Source: Lamellibrachia satsuma (taxonomy: Eukaryota; Annelida; Polychaeta; Sabellida; Siboglinidae). Taken from it: a stretch of 64,000 bases of DNA. The notes under the pieces are model-generated. The model saw nothing but the letters and a program-made list of their open reading frames with translations. It did not search any database and had not been told where the DNA came from. The translations under genes were made by a program, and so were the position numbers. Positions 40,701 to 54,872 of the stretch are shown here, piece by piece. Position 1 is the stretch's first letter, and each line of letters opens with the position of its first letter. The DNA is taken from NCBI GenBank assembly GCA_033239005.1, contig BSQZ01000035.1:496001-560000 (forward strand). The letters are read 5' to 3'.

Positions 40701-42111
40701 CATATACACATCAGTCTCCATCCAGCAATACCTTCATAAGCACATAAGTCAGCCCCGATGAGTACTGGCAGCGGGTTCATCAAATGTATATCCTGTTCCT
40801 TCCTTCCTCCCTTCCTTTCTTCCGAGCACCCATCCATCCGTTCAACCAACAGTTTATTCCTACAATTGCCACTGAGCTTATTAGAGACAGGAGCTACCAT
40901 GGGAACACCAATTAGCAGTGAGGTGGTTAGACTAATAAATATTGCCACACTAATTAGAGGGGAGAAGACAGGATGAATCCTGCTGTCTGCTGATTGTCTG
41001 ATAACACCAGCAGCCAACTGACATAATGAATGCTCTCCTGGGCATGTCCTGGTTGCTGATCTCACTCCAAGGTCCCTGCAGCATGATATATGACAGCACA
41101 TTAGACACCCAAACTTGTCACAGGGATGCTGCAAAATCATCTTCATCTGTGGCAATATCTGCATCCTTCTAGGGCCTTAATTAAACTGCAGTGAGTTTAT
41201 TAAATGCCAGCACATGCCAATGGCAGTGACAATATTGACGTGACTCTGGGATGTGCCTGGGAAGATGCCGATGACAGGAAAGCAAAGGTTATGAGGAAAC
41301 CTTGCTACTGACGCTAGTGTGACACCTGCGCTAATTTGGTTAAACGTCAGCTCCAGCTCTGGCAGTTATGGTCAGCTCGGCAGTTATCCGAGTGTTGTAG
41401 CTGATGTTCATATTAAACATCTGCTGGAATGACAAGCCATGGAGTTAATAAAGATGCGACAGGATGAACCTGCTGCCAGTACTCATCAGGGCTGACTTAT
41501 GCGCTTATGAAGGGATTTACGTGATAGTAGCGTCTTACAATGTTCCCAGGGCATGCCATTTAGACACATTTCTTGATCACAATGGTATTTTGTAAGCAAT
41601 TTAGTGATGTGATATAGATGGCTTGTTGTGCTCTGAGCTTTTGTGTATGTAAGAGACAAACTAAAAAGAATGCTGATGGATAATAGACAAGTATATGATG
41701 AGTTGCTATGATTATACTGAGTATGACAGTCAGAACAGTTCTGTCTTTGTGGTTGAATGAGGCACCACAAGCATGAGTGGGCTATTCCGTTTGTCACAGA
41801 GATTAATCTGAGTGGTCACCTTTGTGAAGCTCTATTGTCTGATGGTCAAATAGCCAGAGGGGTTGGTAAGTCATGATGTTCTTAATCAACCAATTGATTA
41901 TATAATAATAATAAGTAAATTTATAAAGTGCTGTAAATGTAGACCAAAGACCACCCAGAGTCGCTGTGAAATACATAAGTGCTAGGACTGGTTAGATCTT
42001 CTGACTGAGGAATGTGTTCTCAGTGTGTCCAAGGGTGCCTTAGGCAAATTAATAATTACCTCTAGTAGCAGTTGCAATAATTGTATGCTGTCGAAAAAGT
42101 TTGGTTACAGT

Positions 42112-42145
42112 TATGTATATATATGTATGTATGTATGCATGTATG

Positions 42146-42190
<45 letters not shown>
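42112..42190. repeat. (TATG)n-(TA)n microsatellite
   Basis: tatatatatgtatgtatgta is followed by about 20 TA units. Confidence 0.95.
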
Positions 42191-42192
<2 letters not shown>

Positions 42193-43008
42193 TTCATAAA
42201 GAATATAGGACCCCTTTGGGAATCACTTTTATCAGCTTTACTGACTATAAATTGAATATATGGAATTACTCATTATCACAGATGATGACTGAAACTATTT
42301 ATCTATACTAGCAATGTTAATAATAATATGTTTAAAAAACGAATTGACATAAATCTGACATGGGGTGGCTACCCGTTGATTACATATTGTTGGATTATCG
42401 ATAAGCTTTCACATGGAGTGCTTTTCAGCAATGTGGCTAAATCTTGTACTAATGATGAATTTATTGTTGAGTTTCTTGGAGGTATGTGGGTCCTCAGTGG
42501 CTGTCACTGGGAAGGCCTTGTAGAGGGCTTATTCCAGACTGGATGATTGATTGACTAATTACATTGCATTAATTAAGGCTGCCAACTATTGGTCAACTGA
42601 CTACCCTCTGTTGCTCACAACCCCACCATTGTGTGCCTTGTTGCCATTCACCAGGGCACTTTACATACTATGCAACCACTTGGTAATTATGTATTTAACC
42701 CAGCCCTATGTGTCATAATAACATTTGGGTGCAGTTACTGGTGTGAATCTTTTGGATATATGTAGTGGCATATTTATGGGGATGGTTCATAGTTATAATG
42801 GAAATAGTCCTCCTAGCCAAGGTAATATCACTAGTCTTTGGCCTAGCCACAGTCCTCTTTTCATGGTCAAAGATATGCCACTGGACATATGGAGAACTTC
42901 AGGCTTTCATCCATGCAAAATGATCAAGAGAATTGCAATATGAGTTACAGAATTGTCAATCACACAAACCTTAACAGTCATGTGACCTTAGCATATGCAT
43001 ACAAACCA

Positions 43009-43440
43009 AGAATAATAGTAATAATGATAAAACGTCTGTAGCTCCTATATTCTCAGGAACCCAATTCCAGAGGCACAACAAACCAGAAAGGTTAAGCATG
43101 ATATCATCAACAGGGATGCACAAAAGTCGTCAGCTGAGAGAGGGACTGTCAGGGCTTTAAGGTGGAAATGCAACTTTTTTTAATGTCTAGTTTTTTGCAA
43201 AAGGTAGCTATAGTTTTAGATGATTTTAAAGTGATGGGGAGTTCATTCCAGAGTTTTAGTGCAACTACAGTCCAGTGATCATTTTCAAAAAAATTTAGAT
43301 TTAAGGCAGTACACTAGCAAACTATCAGATTGTTCGGAAACTGTTGAAAGATCGCAGCGCTGTGCTTTACATTTTTCGTTGTTGCTCAACATACTATTGT
43401 ACTGCAATTCATGCAGACAGTTTTTCTGTCAAAATTATTA
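43009..43440 (-). pseudogene. Degraded CR1/L2-like LINE tail with microsatellite 3' end
   Basis: On the minus strand, 43149-43270 reads VVALKLWNELP, then TLKSSKTIATFCKKLDIKK and a stop at 43149-43151. This is the same RT tail type as at 7.5 kb (L-W-N-x-L-P, then a Ser-rich stretch, F-x-K-x-L). Upstream on that strand the reading decays, with a weak MNCSTIVC trace of the D-Y-C-N-S block near 43410. Beyond the stop a 3' UTR-like segment ends in an (AAT)n-type microsatellite at about 43010-43030, as is usual for CR1/L2 3' ends. The segment by the microsatellite (taaaacgtctgta, ttctcaggaac) recurs in similar form at 10595-10640. Confidence 0.6.
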
Positions 43441-46400
43441 TGCAACAATATGAAAATAATATTTTATTATTGATAGTAGCATATCTCAATTTTTTTTTAC
43501 AATGATTGGTGTTATTTTTTATCTTTATATATAGTAAAACACTTACAGCAAAATTAACACTTATGCATCCTGAAGTACCTATTGCAAAAAATATGTTATA
43601 GACAATTATTCTATTTAAAACATCAGTAAAATAATGCTGTTTTCCATTTTCTTAGTCCACATGTGATTTTAAATTCCTGGCTATAAAATATATACAACAA
43701 TATTTGTGTTTGATCTCTTTTAGCAGGCTGCACATGGTACAGTTTCATCATGACATTAATTATGTCATGATCATTTGCATTTAATTTATTAAATTCTCAT
43801 GTTTCCAATGTACTCTCACATTACAAGGAAACACAAAATAAAACACCCCTCCTGTGTGTTCACTCTGCCCCAGTCACAGACCATCACTGTGGTGTGCAGA
43901 TGTCAGGATGATGTTGCTCCATTGCAGATCAAGGCAGTTCTGCTAACCACATATATATATAAATATGCTCCTCTGAATAGCTGGCAGTCACAATGGAATA
44001 ATTACAGTCCCCTTAGCAATTGTAACCTGAACCGCCGATGGACAAGATTACTACTACTAGGCAGGTTTATCTAGCTATGTTGACAGGGATATTAAAAGAT
44101 GACACATCTATATGGTTTAATGACCCATTTCATCAGCCAGACAAAATACGGCTTCATAAAGAATAGGGCAGATGGTCTGGTTCTAGTTTATCTGTCTGAC
44201 ATATTGTTCATGGTTTTGCAAAGTTTTGTGAGGCATCAGTGAATAAATTTAATGACAGGCCTGATGACAGAGATAGGGCAGTGTGTCTAAAGTATTCCCA
44301 GTCTATTGTTAATAACAACAACATTTGGATGGTTACTTAAACGTCTAGACTGTCATACACAATTCACGAATTAAAAAAATGTGTGTTCTTTAAATATATT
44401 TGTTCATTCAAATGTAATTTTTTAAGGGTTTTGTTAGGGGTTTTTATTATAAGTCTGTCATGCATTTGTATTTTGAAGTTACTTTATCACACTATAATTA
44501 TACTGTTTTAAACTGAAAATATGAACAGAGTTGTGGCAAGCACATATACAGATACAATAATATATATGAATGAATAAAGTTTACAGTTGTGATAAAACAA
44601 AACATTTATTTTGTAATATGTGTAGCACATGTTTACCCACATTGCATGTTTAGTGAATGTTTTCTATGTGTACATAATTTAGTATTTTTGTGATGGTTGC
44701 ATGTTGGGTTTATGGTGAAATATAAATGACTGGTTCTTGTTTTGAAGGCCATGCATGAACTCAATATTTCCCGAACTCACACCTGCCAACATCACTGGTT
44801 TTCCAACTTCCTTTTTCCCAAGGCTCAGCATGAATGGGAGATGATCTTTTTCCAGGATTGTTCTATGCCGATGGAAATCTCTCAGTTCATCTTGGAAAAC
44901 TTACTATTATGATAAGTTTAAGACAAAATGGAGCATGCATGTTATTTTACTCTACTTAATATGTTATTATCTGATTCAATTACTGTTTATTACATAATTG
45001 CTCAGATATGTTGCATTTTACAAATGCTAGTTATCATTATTAATGTGCAAAAATATATTTTAAACTTTCATTCCAGAAAATGTTATAGCTTGGGTTAAGA
45101 ATTCCAAATAGTTTTAGTGCATTTCTTGGTACTATATTTTTGGGAATTCCATATTTTTTGCCTCATTGTCTTAAAAACTAGATATATTGTATATGCTACA
45201 TGATTTACATAATTATACTTTACATGTTGGGGTATCATCATCATCATCACATTACAGTTCTTTAGCAGGTTTTTAGTCTATAAACAAACTCTTACTCATT
45301 CATATTTTATAGCATTTGGCTTTATTCCATTAGAATGTTTCCAATAAACATAATAACTATTCAAAGTGAGGTCAGTTGCACTGGTAGATTTGCTTGCTAT
45401 AAATCCCTTCTGGTGTTCACATACTGGAACCACAGCAACCAGTGGTGTTCAATGGGTTAACAGCCTGCTGGGGGTGGCTTGACAAAAGATAACTGTTCTA
45501 TGAGTGATTTCCTGATTGAATGTGACACACTCTTGCATAAGGGGCATGAGCAACACTACCAGCATGTCCATGCAGTCTCCTCACCACCATTGTCCAACAC
45601 TGACCTGCAGGAGCTTGTCCAGCCAGTCACACTGGTCAGTCTTTCTCTGCCCAGACAATGCCCTGACAATGCAGGACAATCCAGAAACAGACCCCTCACT
45701 GGAGATTATTCCTGCCACTTTTCTGATGGTTGTGTAAGGTTGGGTAATGGAGTTGTGATAGCAGGTGGGCAGAGAGTAGACTGAATGCCTGTGTGACATA
45801 CCAAGCCAAGGCCTGGCAAACAATTGATAGACCTAGAGGAGATACTCAAGTAACAATTAGTGTTTATACATGTCCCCATGACCACACAGTCTGTGGTGAT
45901 TGTTATGGCTAAGGAGCTCAGAGCTTATGACCACAGCTATAAGGATAGGGCATTTACATTGTAGTTATCAAGTCCAAGGTGACATGCTTGGTATGTTATG
46001 TTTATGTTGCAATATTGGTAATAGTGACTTCTGACAGTGAGACATAACTATTTCACAAGTGATTCCATGACTGACTCTTGCACCACGGGTAACATAATAT
46101 GCAGTTTATTTGAAATATGTATAGGGCATATTATTCATTAGTTTGACTTTATTATGTAAAAATAAAGAAAACATAATTTAGAAAATATACTGGGAATAAA
46201 GTTGAGACACAATAAAAACAAATTCCACCATTCTTCATTCAGCAACAATGTCTATTGGAATGATTTGTTGTATGGCTACATTTCTAATGAAAACATTTTG
46301 ACAATAAATAAATAAAAAATTTGGGGATAAAGCATAATTTAATTAGATGCGTGTATGTGAATAGTGATCATGCCTCATCTAGACACATTTCTTGTTTTTT

Positions 46401-47228
46401 CCTCGACTTATTGTACAGCTGTAGACCTATTTTATTTGGATTATTATTTACTGCCAAGTTTATACATTGCCAACTTATTATTGCCCACGGAGAAAATTCT
46501 GTTTCCTCCGCCTTGCCAGCTACAAGTCTGTCTGTGCTATTCATGCCATCTTTGCTGTCTATGGCTCTAATCAAACATGTATTTTTGATATCTCATATAT
46601 GCACCACTCAGTAGCAGGGGCCTATTAGCTGGCCTGTGCCAGGCAGATTTGTATAAAATCAATTGGTGGTTGCTGGGTCAAGCTGGCAAGAAAAACGGCA
46701 ATCGCTTGCACCATTGTAGGAAATCATTGAATCTGGCAGACAGACCCACTTACTGGGTGACAGGGTCAACTTCCTACTGGGTAACAGGTGCTAGGGTGGA
46801 ATGGCAAGGTTGACATGGCCATCTGCTATGTGCCTGAGTGACTTGCTTCAGTTATGATTGCTTTGATGATCCTGAAGAAGTTAGCCCAGGGGTGTCAGAC
46901 TGGCCTCCAGGTTTGTGCATGTGAATAAAATATGAGGACACATCAACATTGTTTGTATCTCCCAGAGTTTTTAATTACAAGATCATTCATTAAAAACAGG
47001 TCCCTGATATTGCAGGGCCTCAGGCAAAATGGGATTGAATGTTGTCGAGCAAGAATCGTTTGCCTTCTGTTGGATGCAGCAAACATTGAGCGAGTGCCCC
47101 CCACGCGTTGCCACCACCCTCGTACAAGCGGTTCTGATTCTGCAGATGACGGCACCAGGGATTTTATATTAAATAGATGCTGAAGATGAAGGTGATACAA
47201 TTGGAACATCTGTTTCTTGTGTTTGTAG

Positions 47229-47363
47229 CTGCTTGAGAAACAGAGGCTGCAGTCGAGCAGGAGAGAACAGACAGAACTGAAGAGTAATTTTTGGATGAAG
47301 CATGTTCGAAGTACATGTGATGGCCATCGCGCAAACCTTGCACCACTACAGATGGATGGCGAG
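47229..47363 (+). CDS. PR-domain zinc-finger gene, internal exon B (middle of PR domain)
   Basis: This exon is exactly 135 bases, or 45 codons, phase 0 at both ends. It is bounded by cttgtgtttgtag and the donor GGCGAG|gtactg. It starts LLEKQRLQSSRREQ, a charged stretch in the variable middle of PR domains. It then has FWMKHVRSTCDGHRANLAPL and MDGE, which matches the conserved W-(ML)-x-x-V-R-x-(AT)-x...N-L-x-x-x-Q core of PR domains. Phase 0 fits exon A (ending AWE) and exon C (starting IIYRAL), so the three exons give one uninterrupted domain of normal length. It lies 33 kb from exon A and 5.6 kb from exon C. The residues read only in this frame, and the frame is open only between the splice sites, which supports a real exon. 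The long basic-acidic linker is unlike the cysteine or aspartate-rich strand of MECOM/PRDM16. Confidence 0.85.
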
Positions 47364-48875
47364 GTACTGTCACTGTTTTAGATATTGTATCTAAAAAAAC
47401 TTCATGTGCGTTGGAGTCTTACAGGTCTTATATTTTAATGGCTTTGAAAAGGTCTAAACATTTTTTTTTAAGAAAGGTCTTAAATTAAATGTTATTTTAT
47501 GGCTTTGAAAATGTCTTTAAAATGGGAATTTTTAAGAAGGGTTTTAAAAATGTTTTTTTAAGAAAGGCCTTAGAAGATCTTATATTTGTTTAAAATGTTT
47601 TTCTTTTTTATTTTATTTGTCACGATAAAAGGTCTTCAAGTATTGATCTTTAAAAATGTCTTAAATCTGACCAGTCTAAAGCTGCTCACTCTATGTGATT
47701 GTTATCTAAGCAACTGAAATATGGATAAAGAATCAGTTTTACCATAGGTCCCTGTTATTCAATTACTAGGTCATATTTCACATAATAATTCTGCTTGGTG
47801 AATAAAACTGGACAGTCATTTCGGCATGTGTACAGGATAATGCCTGCAGGTTTTACCAGAAAAACTAATCAGCATAATTTCCCAGGAAAGTCAACAAACA
47901 ACAGTAATACTGTATTTTATATATTGCCAGATCCAAGAATGTTCATAGCACCTCATAACATAATTATTAAAAATTAATAAAAATGTTGTTCCATGTCAAT
48001 GTCTAGAATTGCTAAATAAACCAATAAATATATTTAAATAATAATAATAAAGCACAATATAGCCGTATAATGTAAAATAAGAAAACAATTGTTAAATATG
48101 ATTTTCTAATTATATGTTAAATAGTTAATTTAGTTTTTTATTTGCTACCGACTGTGAATAATATTAAATAAAATATTCATAATTATCAAATTACAATGAA
48201 TAGAGCAACTAAGTGTTCATTTGCACTAAAATTCGGTTCAAAAGAAATAAGTCTTTTGTTGACATTTGAAATTGGGAAAATGCACCCCAAAAAGGTTTCA
48301 CACAAAATAGTAATCTCCTTCACCAAGGTTGTGGTTTTTTCATGTTGCACGTCTATTTCAAATTGAATTGTGCACCCTCCCCCAAGCCAATTCATAAGGG
48401 AGTTGTGGGATGTGTTGCTTCCCTGTGTATGGCATTATCTCCCCAGCAGCAGCTGTGGGCATTACTGTGTAACAGAGACAGGTGAGCAGCCACTCTTCCA
48501 TACTGTTCATTTAACTAATCTGCTCATCTGGTTACAGACAGACACCTGATACTCCCCCTGTGTCCACATCTCACTGAGGCATTGCAGGAGATAATTGTGT
48601 TAATTAGTTCAGTCATCAGCAGCTAATTGGTAGGGAAGAGACTGTGGTGGCCTGACCTGTGCTGGCATGTCTCTTTCTCTGATGGCTATCTCCTGCTCCT
48701 GCTTCAGCCAAAGGATTGTGCTCTAAGTGTCAACACTGCAGTTACATACAACATGCCCACAACTATTAGTGGGCAGCTGACAACACTGTCTTATTCTGAT
48801 TGTCTGTTCCATATCCACTTTATAGAGTAAAAACTATTCAAATAAGGTCTGTAGCCAGAATCTAATTTGTAGAAA

Positions 48876-48878
<3 letters not shown>

Positions 48879-48948
<70 letters not shown>
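48879..48948. repeat. (TA)n microsatellite
   Basis: About 34 uninterrupted TA units in the B-C intron. Confidence 0.95.
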
Positions 48949-48951
<3 letters not shown>

Positions 48952-49246
48952 TTATATTTTTAAATGTAGCAATAACAGATTGAATGTTTTCCTTCCTTTG
49001 AGTGTGCCTTATTTTGCACTCGGTTAAACCATGAGTCATTAGAGAAATGTCAGTGTCTTGTTTTTTCTTGCAGCAAGCAGGTTGTAGGGAGTTTGAGGGT
49101 CATACCACCTGGGGAGGTGATGTGTCAGAACAGGGGTTAGGAGCTACTCCCTACAGGAAGGATGTAGGATGTGACCCAGCTTGCAGTCCACTAAGTGTGG
49201 AGTTGCAGGGTCTCTAATTGCCTGGGGTGCCTTGGTACAGGTGATA

Positions 49247-49567
49247 ACCCAGGGTGTATGAACCAGGGTGTGTGCACCAGGGTGTATGAGCCAGGGTGTA
49301 TGAACCAGGGTGTGTGCACCAAGGTGTATGAGCCAGGGTGTATGCACCAAGGTGTATGAGCCAGGGTGTATGAGCCAGGGTGTGTGCACCAGGGTGTGTG
49401 CACCAGGGTGTATGCACCAGGGTGTGTGCACCAGGGTGTGTGCACCAGGGGGTGTGCACCAGGGGGTGTGCACCAGGGTGTACGCACCAGGGTGTACGTA
49501 CCAGGGTGTACGCACCAGGGTGTACGTACCAGGGTGTACGCACCAGGTTGTACGCACCAGGGTGTAT
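49247..49567. repeat. 14-bp minisatellite (caccagggtgtgtg)
   Basis: About 23 copies of caccagggtgt followed by atg, gtg, acg or the like, with a few extra-G and tacgta variants at the right. The frames that remain open encode repeated CAPG/VHQG or HTPG-type peptides and are not genes. Confidence 0.95.
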
Positions 49568-50199
49568 CATTTAGGATTAAGGATCAACAAACTTAGGGGC
49601 TTTGTAAATATAAAACATTCAATAATTCAAACACATTGTGCACAGCTCTACTTGGATTTTCACCAAAAAAATGTAAAGGTATATTTTTAGAGAGTAAATT
49701 TTTTATAATCAACTTTCCATTCACTGCATTGGTAAGGCACGTACAATGTCTCCAATAAATTGTTTGGGTTTTTGGATGGGGTGTGGGACTCTGTGGGTTA
49801 ATCTTTTCCAATATACTTTGGACTATTGAAATGTGATGATAAATCTGTTTGCAGTTAAGGAAATGTTCTGGGGTATGGTACTGTGTAGTCTAAGATGATA
49901 TAGAATGTTCCTTTTACCTGACTAGCCCATCTCATGTTACCCTTTCTTACCAGGTGATGTTATAAATTGATAAAAAACATTGTGAGGGACATCACTAAAA
50001 ATTGTGAACCAGCGGAAATTCTGGCTTCTAGACTGTGTGGTTGTAGGATGCACCAGTATGAACTTAATTTGCATAATGAGCCACAAATTAGCACGTCCGG
50101 TTTGGCGACGTTCTGTTCTGCGGATGTTCACCAAAACAAATTGATCAAAACACAGGTGTAACGAGAAATAATTGTGAAGCAAACTGTGGAGGAAACAAG

Positions 50200-50565
<366 letters not shown>

Positions 50566-52619
50566 CTATACAAAACACAAGAACATACAAATATACTTGG
50601 TATAAGAGGATATAGACCCTTCACATGTTCAGTTACAAGGCTGTTAAAACCAGTTTTCACACTGATGTCATGATACTCATATTCTATATAGTCCACATTA
50701 TTCTCTAATTTATCTTCTTTCTTGTTGCATGTGTACAACAGGATTTCAATATTTAATACCAAACTTATAATTTTAATTGTAAATGCATAAACTTAACTGC
50801 AGCACTTCAGGAGCAGGAATATAATTACACGCCATTGTGTTGACAATTGTCCCTGTTGTTGACCACACCTGAAGATTAAACACAGGGACAGAGTCATGTT
50901 GAGTTGTCAGAAACCTGTCTGTTCCTGTTAATTAACAGAAGTTTTGTCCAGGTAAGTCTTACATAATTCATCAAAGTAATTGCAGCCTGGAATGGTTGGA
51001 TCCACAACCAGGCACTAGGGATCATCAGCTAATTGCTAGTCAAACATGGGTGCTTAGATGGTGTGCAATGTGGGGAAAATGCCCAGGGCACCTAATAAGT
51101 TGCTTGCATATCATCCTGGACACAAATTCCACATTTTATGGGTGTTTTGTGTGCCAATCCATTTAGGATATCAATTTAAGGCATCACATTTATCTGGTAA
51201 TTAAGGGTATTGCTTATCTTGTGGGGGTCAGTTAGATAATTTATCAAGGATGGTATACTGGCAATGTCTTGAGTGCCCCCACCCCACAAGTTTAACTTAT
51301 GATCATGATGAGTTAATTCAATATAAAGACTAGTTATTTTCAAAAGTTATTGTATTGCTGCTATTTGGTATATTGTATAAGTAAATGTTCAACAATAATG
51401 AATATCAATACATTGAATATAAGAATTAATATATAACACTGAACATGATAAAACATATTGTTTGGCCACTTAGGTTGCAATGGTTTTTTGTTGCACCAGA
51501 TCTTCAAGTTATGAATGAGCTTAATTGTATTTATTAACTGGAACAAAAGTGTTAATATATTTGGTGAAGGCCTATAAACTAGAATATTAAATTAATGTCT
51601 ACTTTAAAGCTAGATAGTGTATTTGAGGCATGCAATCTATTGTTTCTCTACTACTTAATCTGTTGAATACTAGGTGTGTTGTTCACACCACACTGACCAA
51701 TTGTCCAGTCACTGCCCCTCCCATGCAGTGACCAGGCTGATGTTTCAACATTACACCCATGCAGTCAATTATCAGGACTGGAGACTTACTGTGCAGCCAG
51801 AGAAGGGATTAATTGTACTTTGTGTGGGTGATTGTTAATACTCCAGCTAGGGGGTGTGGGGGAGACTGCTATGTGGGTTCTGTTGTAACAGATGCCCCAT
51901 GTCAGGACTTGCCCTGTCTTGTGTCCCCAGGTCCAGTGTCAGAGAATATATGTTTGGTCCAGTGGTAGTGTTTGGACAGTGTGTGGTCAGACAGTCACAG
52001 GAGTGAGTTGGTTATCAAAGCACCTTCCAGTGTCACCAGGGTAAGGTGGAATATGACACTGTGTGACCATTAAATGACAGTTTCAGTAATTATAGTAATA
52101 GCAATTATATATTAATATTTAGCATGGCGATTATCTCTAAAAAAAACTGTTGTTATTCATTCCAAATATTTTGGCTGATTCTCTTGGCTTTTGGCAGTAG
52201 ACTGACATTGTTTTATATTAATTATTATAAAGAAGCTGTTATGCAGTATATCTCAATACAGTAATAATGATAATGAATGATAAACAGCATTAACTTTTAT
52301 ACGTTTAGTAACAACAACGCGACATTGCTAGATTGAACTCGATTCGAAAGATTGTGTCTTAAAAAGTTGCAGGTATAAATAACAACTTATATTTTAAAGG
52401 TTGTTACCAATATGTTTTAATGAATATTTGTTCTGTTTTACTATGGTGAAGTTTTACTTTAACTTGTAGCAAAACCAGCAGTACAAAAACGAAACATTTG
52501 TTAATTTTAATTTGACAGAAAGTGTTTAATATCAGGAAAACATAGTACTAATCTCGTCACATTATTACCTGTTTATCTCTGGATTAAGCAAGTGCAAATA
52601 TAGTCTTTCTTGTGATGTG

Positions 52620-52621
<2 letters not shown>

Positions 52622-52653
<32 letters not shown>

Positions 52654-52669
52654 CAAAAATACATATCTA

Positions 52670-52751
<82 letters not shown>

Positions 52752-52850
52752 ATTTTAATATATTATTAGATTTGTTTTGTATTTTAATTAATTTATTTTT
52801 ATTATAAACACCCCTGATCCTATTTTTAGATATATATATATATGTGTGTG
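52622..52850. repeat. (TA)n tracts just upstream of exon C
   Basis: TA runs at 52622-52650 and 52671-52744 are followed by a shorter tatatatatgtgtgtgtg tract at about 52832-52852. They end 70 bp before the exon C acceptor. Confidence 0.9.
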
Positions 52851-52918
52851 TGTGGCCTTATGCACCAACTAAGGTGCTAAGAGGATAAGTAAGTAAAGCC
52901 TATGCCCATGTGTTTCAG

Positions 52919-53033
52919 ATCATTTACCGAGCATTGTGTGATATAGACTGTGGAGAAGAGTTGCTGCTACGCTCCGGTGATTCAGCCAGTCCTAACTCTG
53001 AAGAGGAAGAAACTGCTCAAGAGATGGCCCAAG
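52919..53033 (+). CDS. PR-domain zinc-finger gene, internal exon C (C-terminal end of PR domain and acidic linker)
   Basis: This exon is 115 bases: 38 codons plus one base, entering in phase 0 and leaving in phase 1. It is bounded by cccatgtgtttcag and a near-perfect donor CAAG|gtaagg. It begins IIYRALCDIDCGEELLLR, the closing block of PR domains (Y-R-x-x-x-x-I-x-x-G-E-E-L-L). Most PRDM proteins follow GEELL with a W-Y-G or W-Y-N triplet; here it is replaced by LRSG, a loss also typical of FOG/ZFPM PR domains. A Ser/Glu-rich linker follows (SASPNSEEEETAQEMAQ), and the first zinc finger would be expected downstream. No C2H2 finger codons are visible before the right edge. PR domains lack the canonical SET catalytic motif and many have no demonstrated methyltransferase activity; none can be inferred here. 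Confidence 0.87.
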
Positions 53034-54639
53034 GTAAGGTTTATCAGATAACATTTACCATGCACCTAACAGAGCATTAGTAGATCAACGCTTATTAGAA
53101 ATAGTCTATACTTCTGTACAGTTTCAAATGAGTGATATTAATAATTACATTTATATCACCCAGCAAGACATCTCATTGTTATGCAAACAGGTGTGGTTTA
53201 TGTTGTTAAGTTGTTAATTCAATTCACATCCCATTACTTGTGAACTCCTATGGGTGGTATCACCAGCATCTGGAATGGCTGGAGGAGTAAATATGCATGT
53301 AAGTATGTATGCTTGTAAATATGAAAAAAATATGAAAAATATCAATAATCCTAAATAATTAGATAGGATTGACCCTACAACTTGTAAGTACTGTACGTGC
53401 ATTACAAAATGCAGTAAATGGAAAGCCTATTATTGCAAAATTTCAACCGGGAGGGAGGACTCTATAGTATTATATACCTTTCCTTTTTTGTGGTAATCCA
53501 AATGGATAACCCTTGACACACCACCCACATGCAATTTTTTTAGGATTATTGGATTTCAAGATTTCTTATCGCCCTGTATTCATTACATTTCTCTTCTAAA
53601 CAAATTCTCTTTCATTTCACTATCCTTGAGGATTGATCCTAGATTTCCGTTTTTTTTTTCAGTGATGCCCCTTCGACGTTTATGTTTCCTCTCATCATGT
53701 TTAACCAAATCTGGTGAGCAGTGCGCTGTACTGGCTGTCCACCTGTCAACTCTAATTCCCACTGATGTTTTGACCTTGCCTAACATTTAGCATGATGCCA
53801 CTTGATACCCTTTGACATCTCCAACCTTCACATCCCCTCAGAAGTGGGAGGCCCAGTAGGGAGGCCGTGTGAAAGTGCCCCTGTTGCTGGCGGCCCAAAC
53901 CTTGGTCTCAACGCATTGTCCTGCCATTTATGTACCTTTGGTTGACGTCATCCTATTTCAAAATCTTTTCAACCAAACCTGTTGCCATACAGGCTCAACA
54001 GTGGCTATCACACCTGTCAAGGTAGTTCAAAAAGCATTGCATTCTCACTGGGGATAGAACAACAAACCACAGTGCTCGATTAGATATCACTGGAGATAAC
54101 ATTAAATATACCACCATAGCGGATGTGGCCGAATTGTACAAACGGTGAGAAAACAGTGCTTGGCTGAATGGATTTGTTGGGTCTTCAGACTTCCTGTGCT
54201 CGCAAGAGATTTTATGAAAGTGGGTGGGTTGGTGAACTGATGTGTTGAACGGGGGGGTGGGTGGGTGTGTAAGCCATCCCTTTGGCATGGTATTTATGAA
54301 AAACTTCTGAGAGTATTGTCAATGCACCGCGTTGAACTGGGTTAGTTGTCTGATGCTGTCATTTCAATTAGTCATATGTAATTTGCTACTGACACAACCA
54401 CTGCTTACTGCCTGTGTTTGTGAGTGTGCGTGTGCGTGCATGCATGTGTGTTGTTTGAGTCTGTGTGTGGGCATACATAGAATTGGTGAAAACATTTTCC
54501 ATTACTTTAGATTTAATGCTATAATAATGATGTCACATATAGCACCAGCGTCTGTCTAGACAAAGTGTTCATTGCACATATTCAGTTATCACAGCAAATT
54601 GCTTTGGCAGCTGCTGATGTAGCATCTGTATGTGTGTTT

Positions 54640-54872
54640 TATAGATCGAGACCATTGGCTCGGTGAGCCCCAAACAGATTTATTCCATTTCTGTGTGTGG
54701 AATCCTTTACTTCCCATGACATAGACACCAGGCCAAATGGACCAATGGCTTTTAATGTCTCATCCAAAAGGAACAGACAAAATGGGGTGAATGAAATTGT
54801 AGTAGGTGGACTGGAACCCTGCTCCTCTGGACTGATAGTTCAGCCCTCTAACTACAGAGCTTCCCACCCCTT
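54640..54872 (-). mobile_element. tRNA-derived SINE (antisense to the gene)
   Basis: On the minus strand from about 54870, a tRNA-like head reads GGGTGGGAAGCTCTGTAGTT (box A-like AGCTCTGTAGTTAGAGG), then AGCAGGGTTCCAGTCCACC. The latter contains a near-consensus box B (GGTTCCAGTCC) and a 3' CCACC able to pair with the 5' GGTGG. The body follows, with GGATGAGACATTAAAAGCC near 54765, a segment resembling conserved central parts of SINE families in many animals. The 3' end is uncertain, set near 54640 where the similarity to known structure stops. Pol III boxes and body order argue against a true tRNA gene. Confidence 0.65.

Noticed and set aside
46932..47183. 83-codon plus-strand frame upstream of exon B
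   Set aside because: No donor site at its end, and inserting it would disrupt a PR domain that already has normal length.
49144..49690. Frames with CAPG/VHQG or HTPG repeats
   Set aside because: By-products of the 14-bp minisatellite, open in several frames on both strands.
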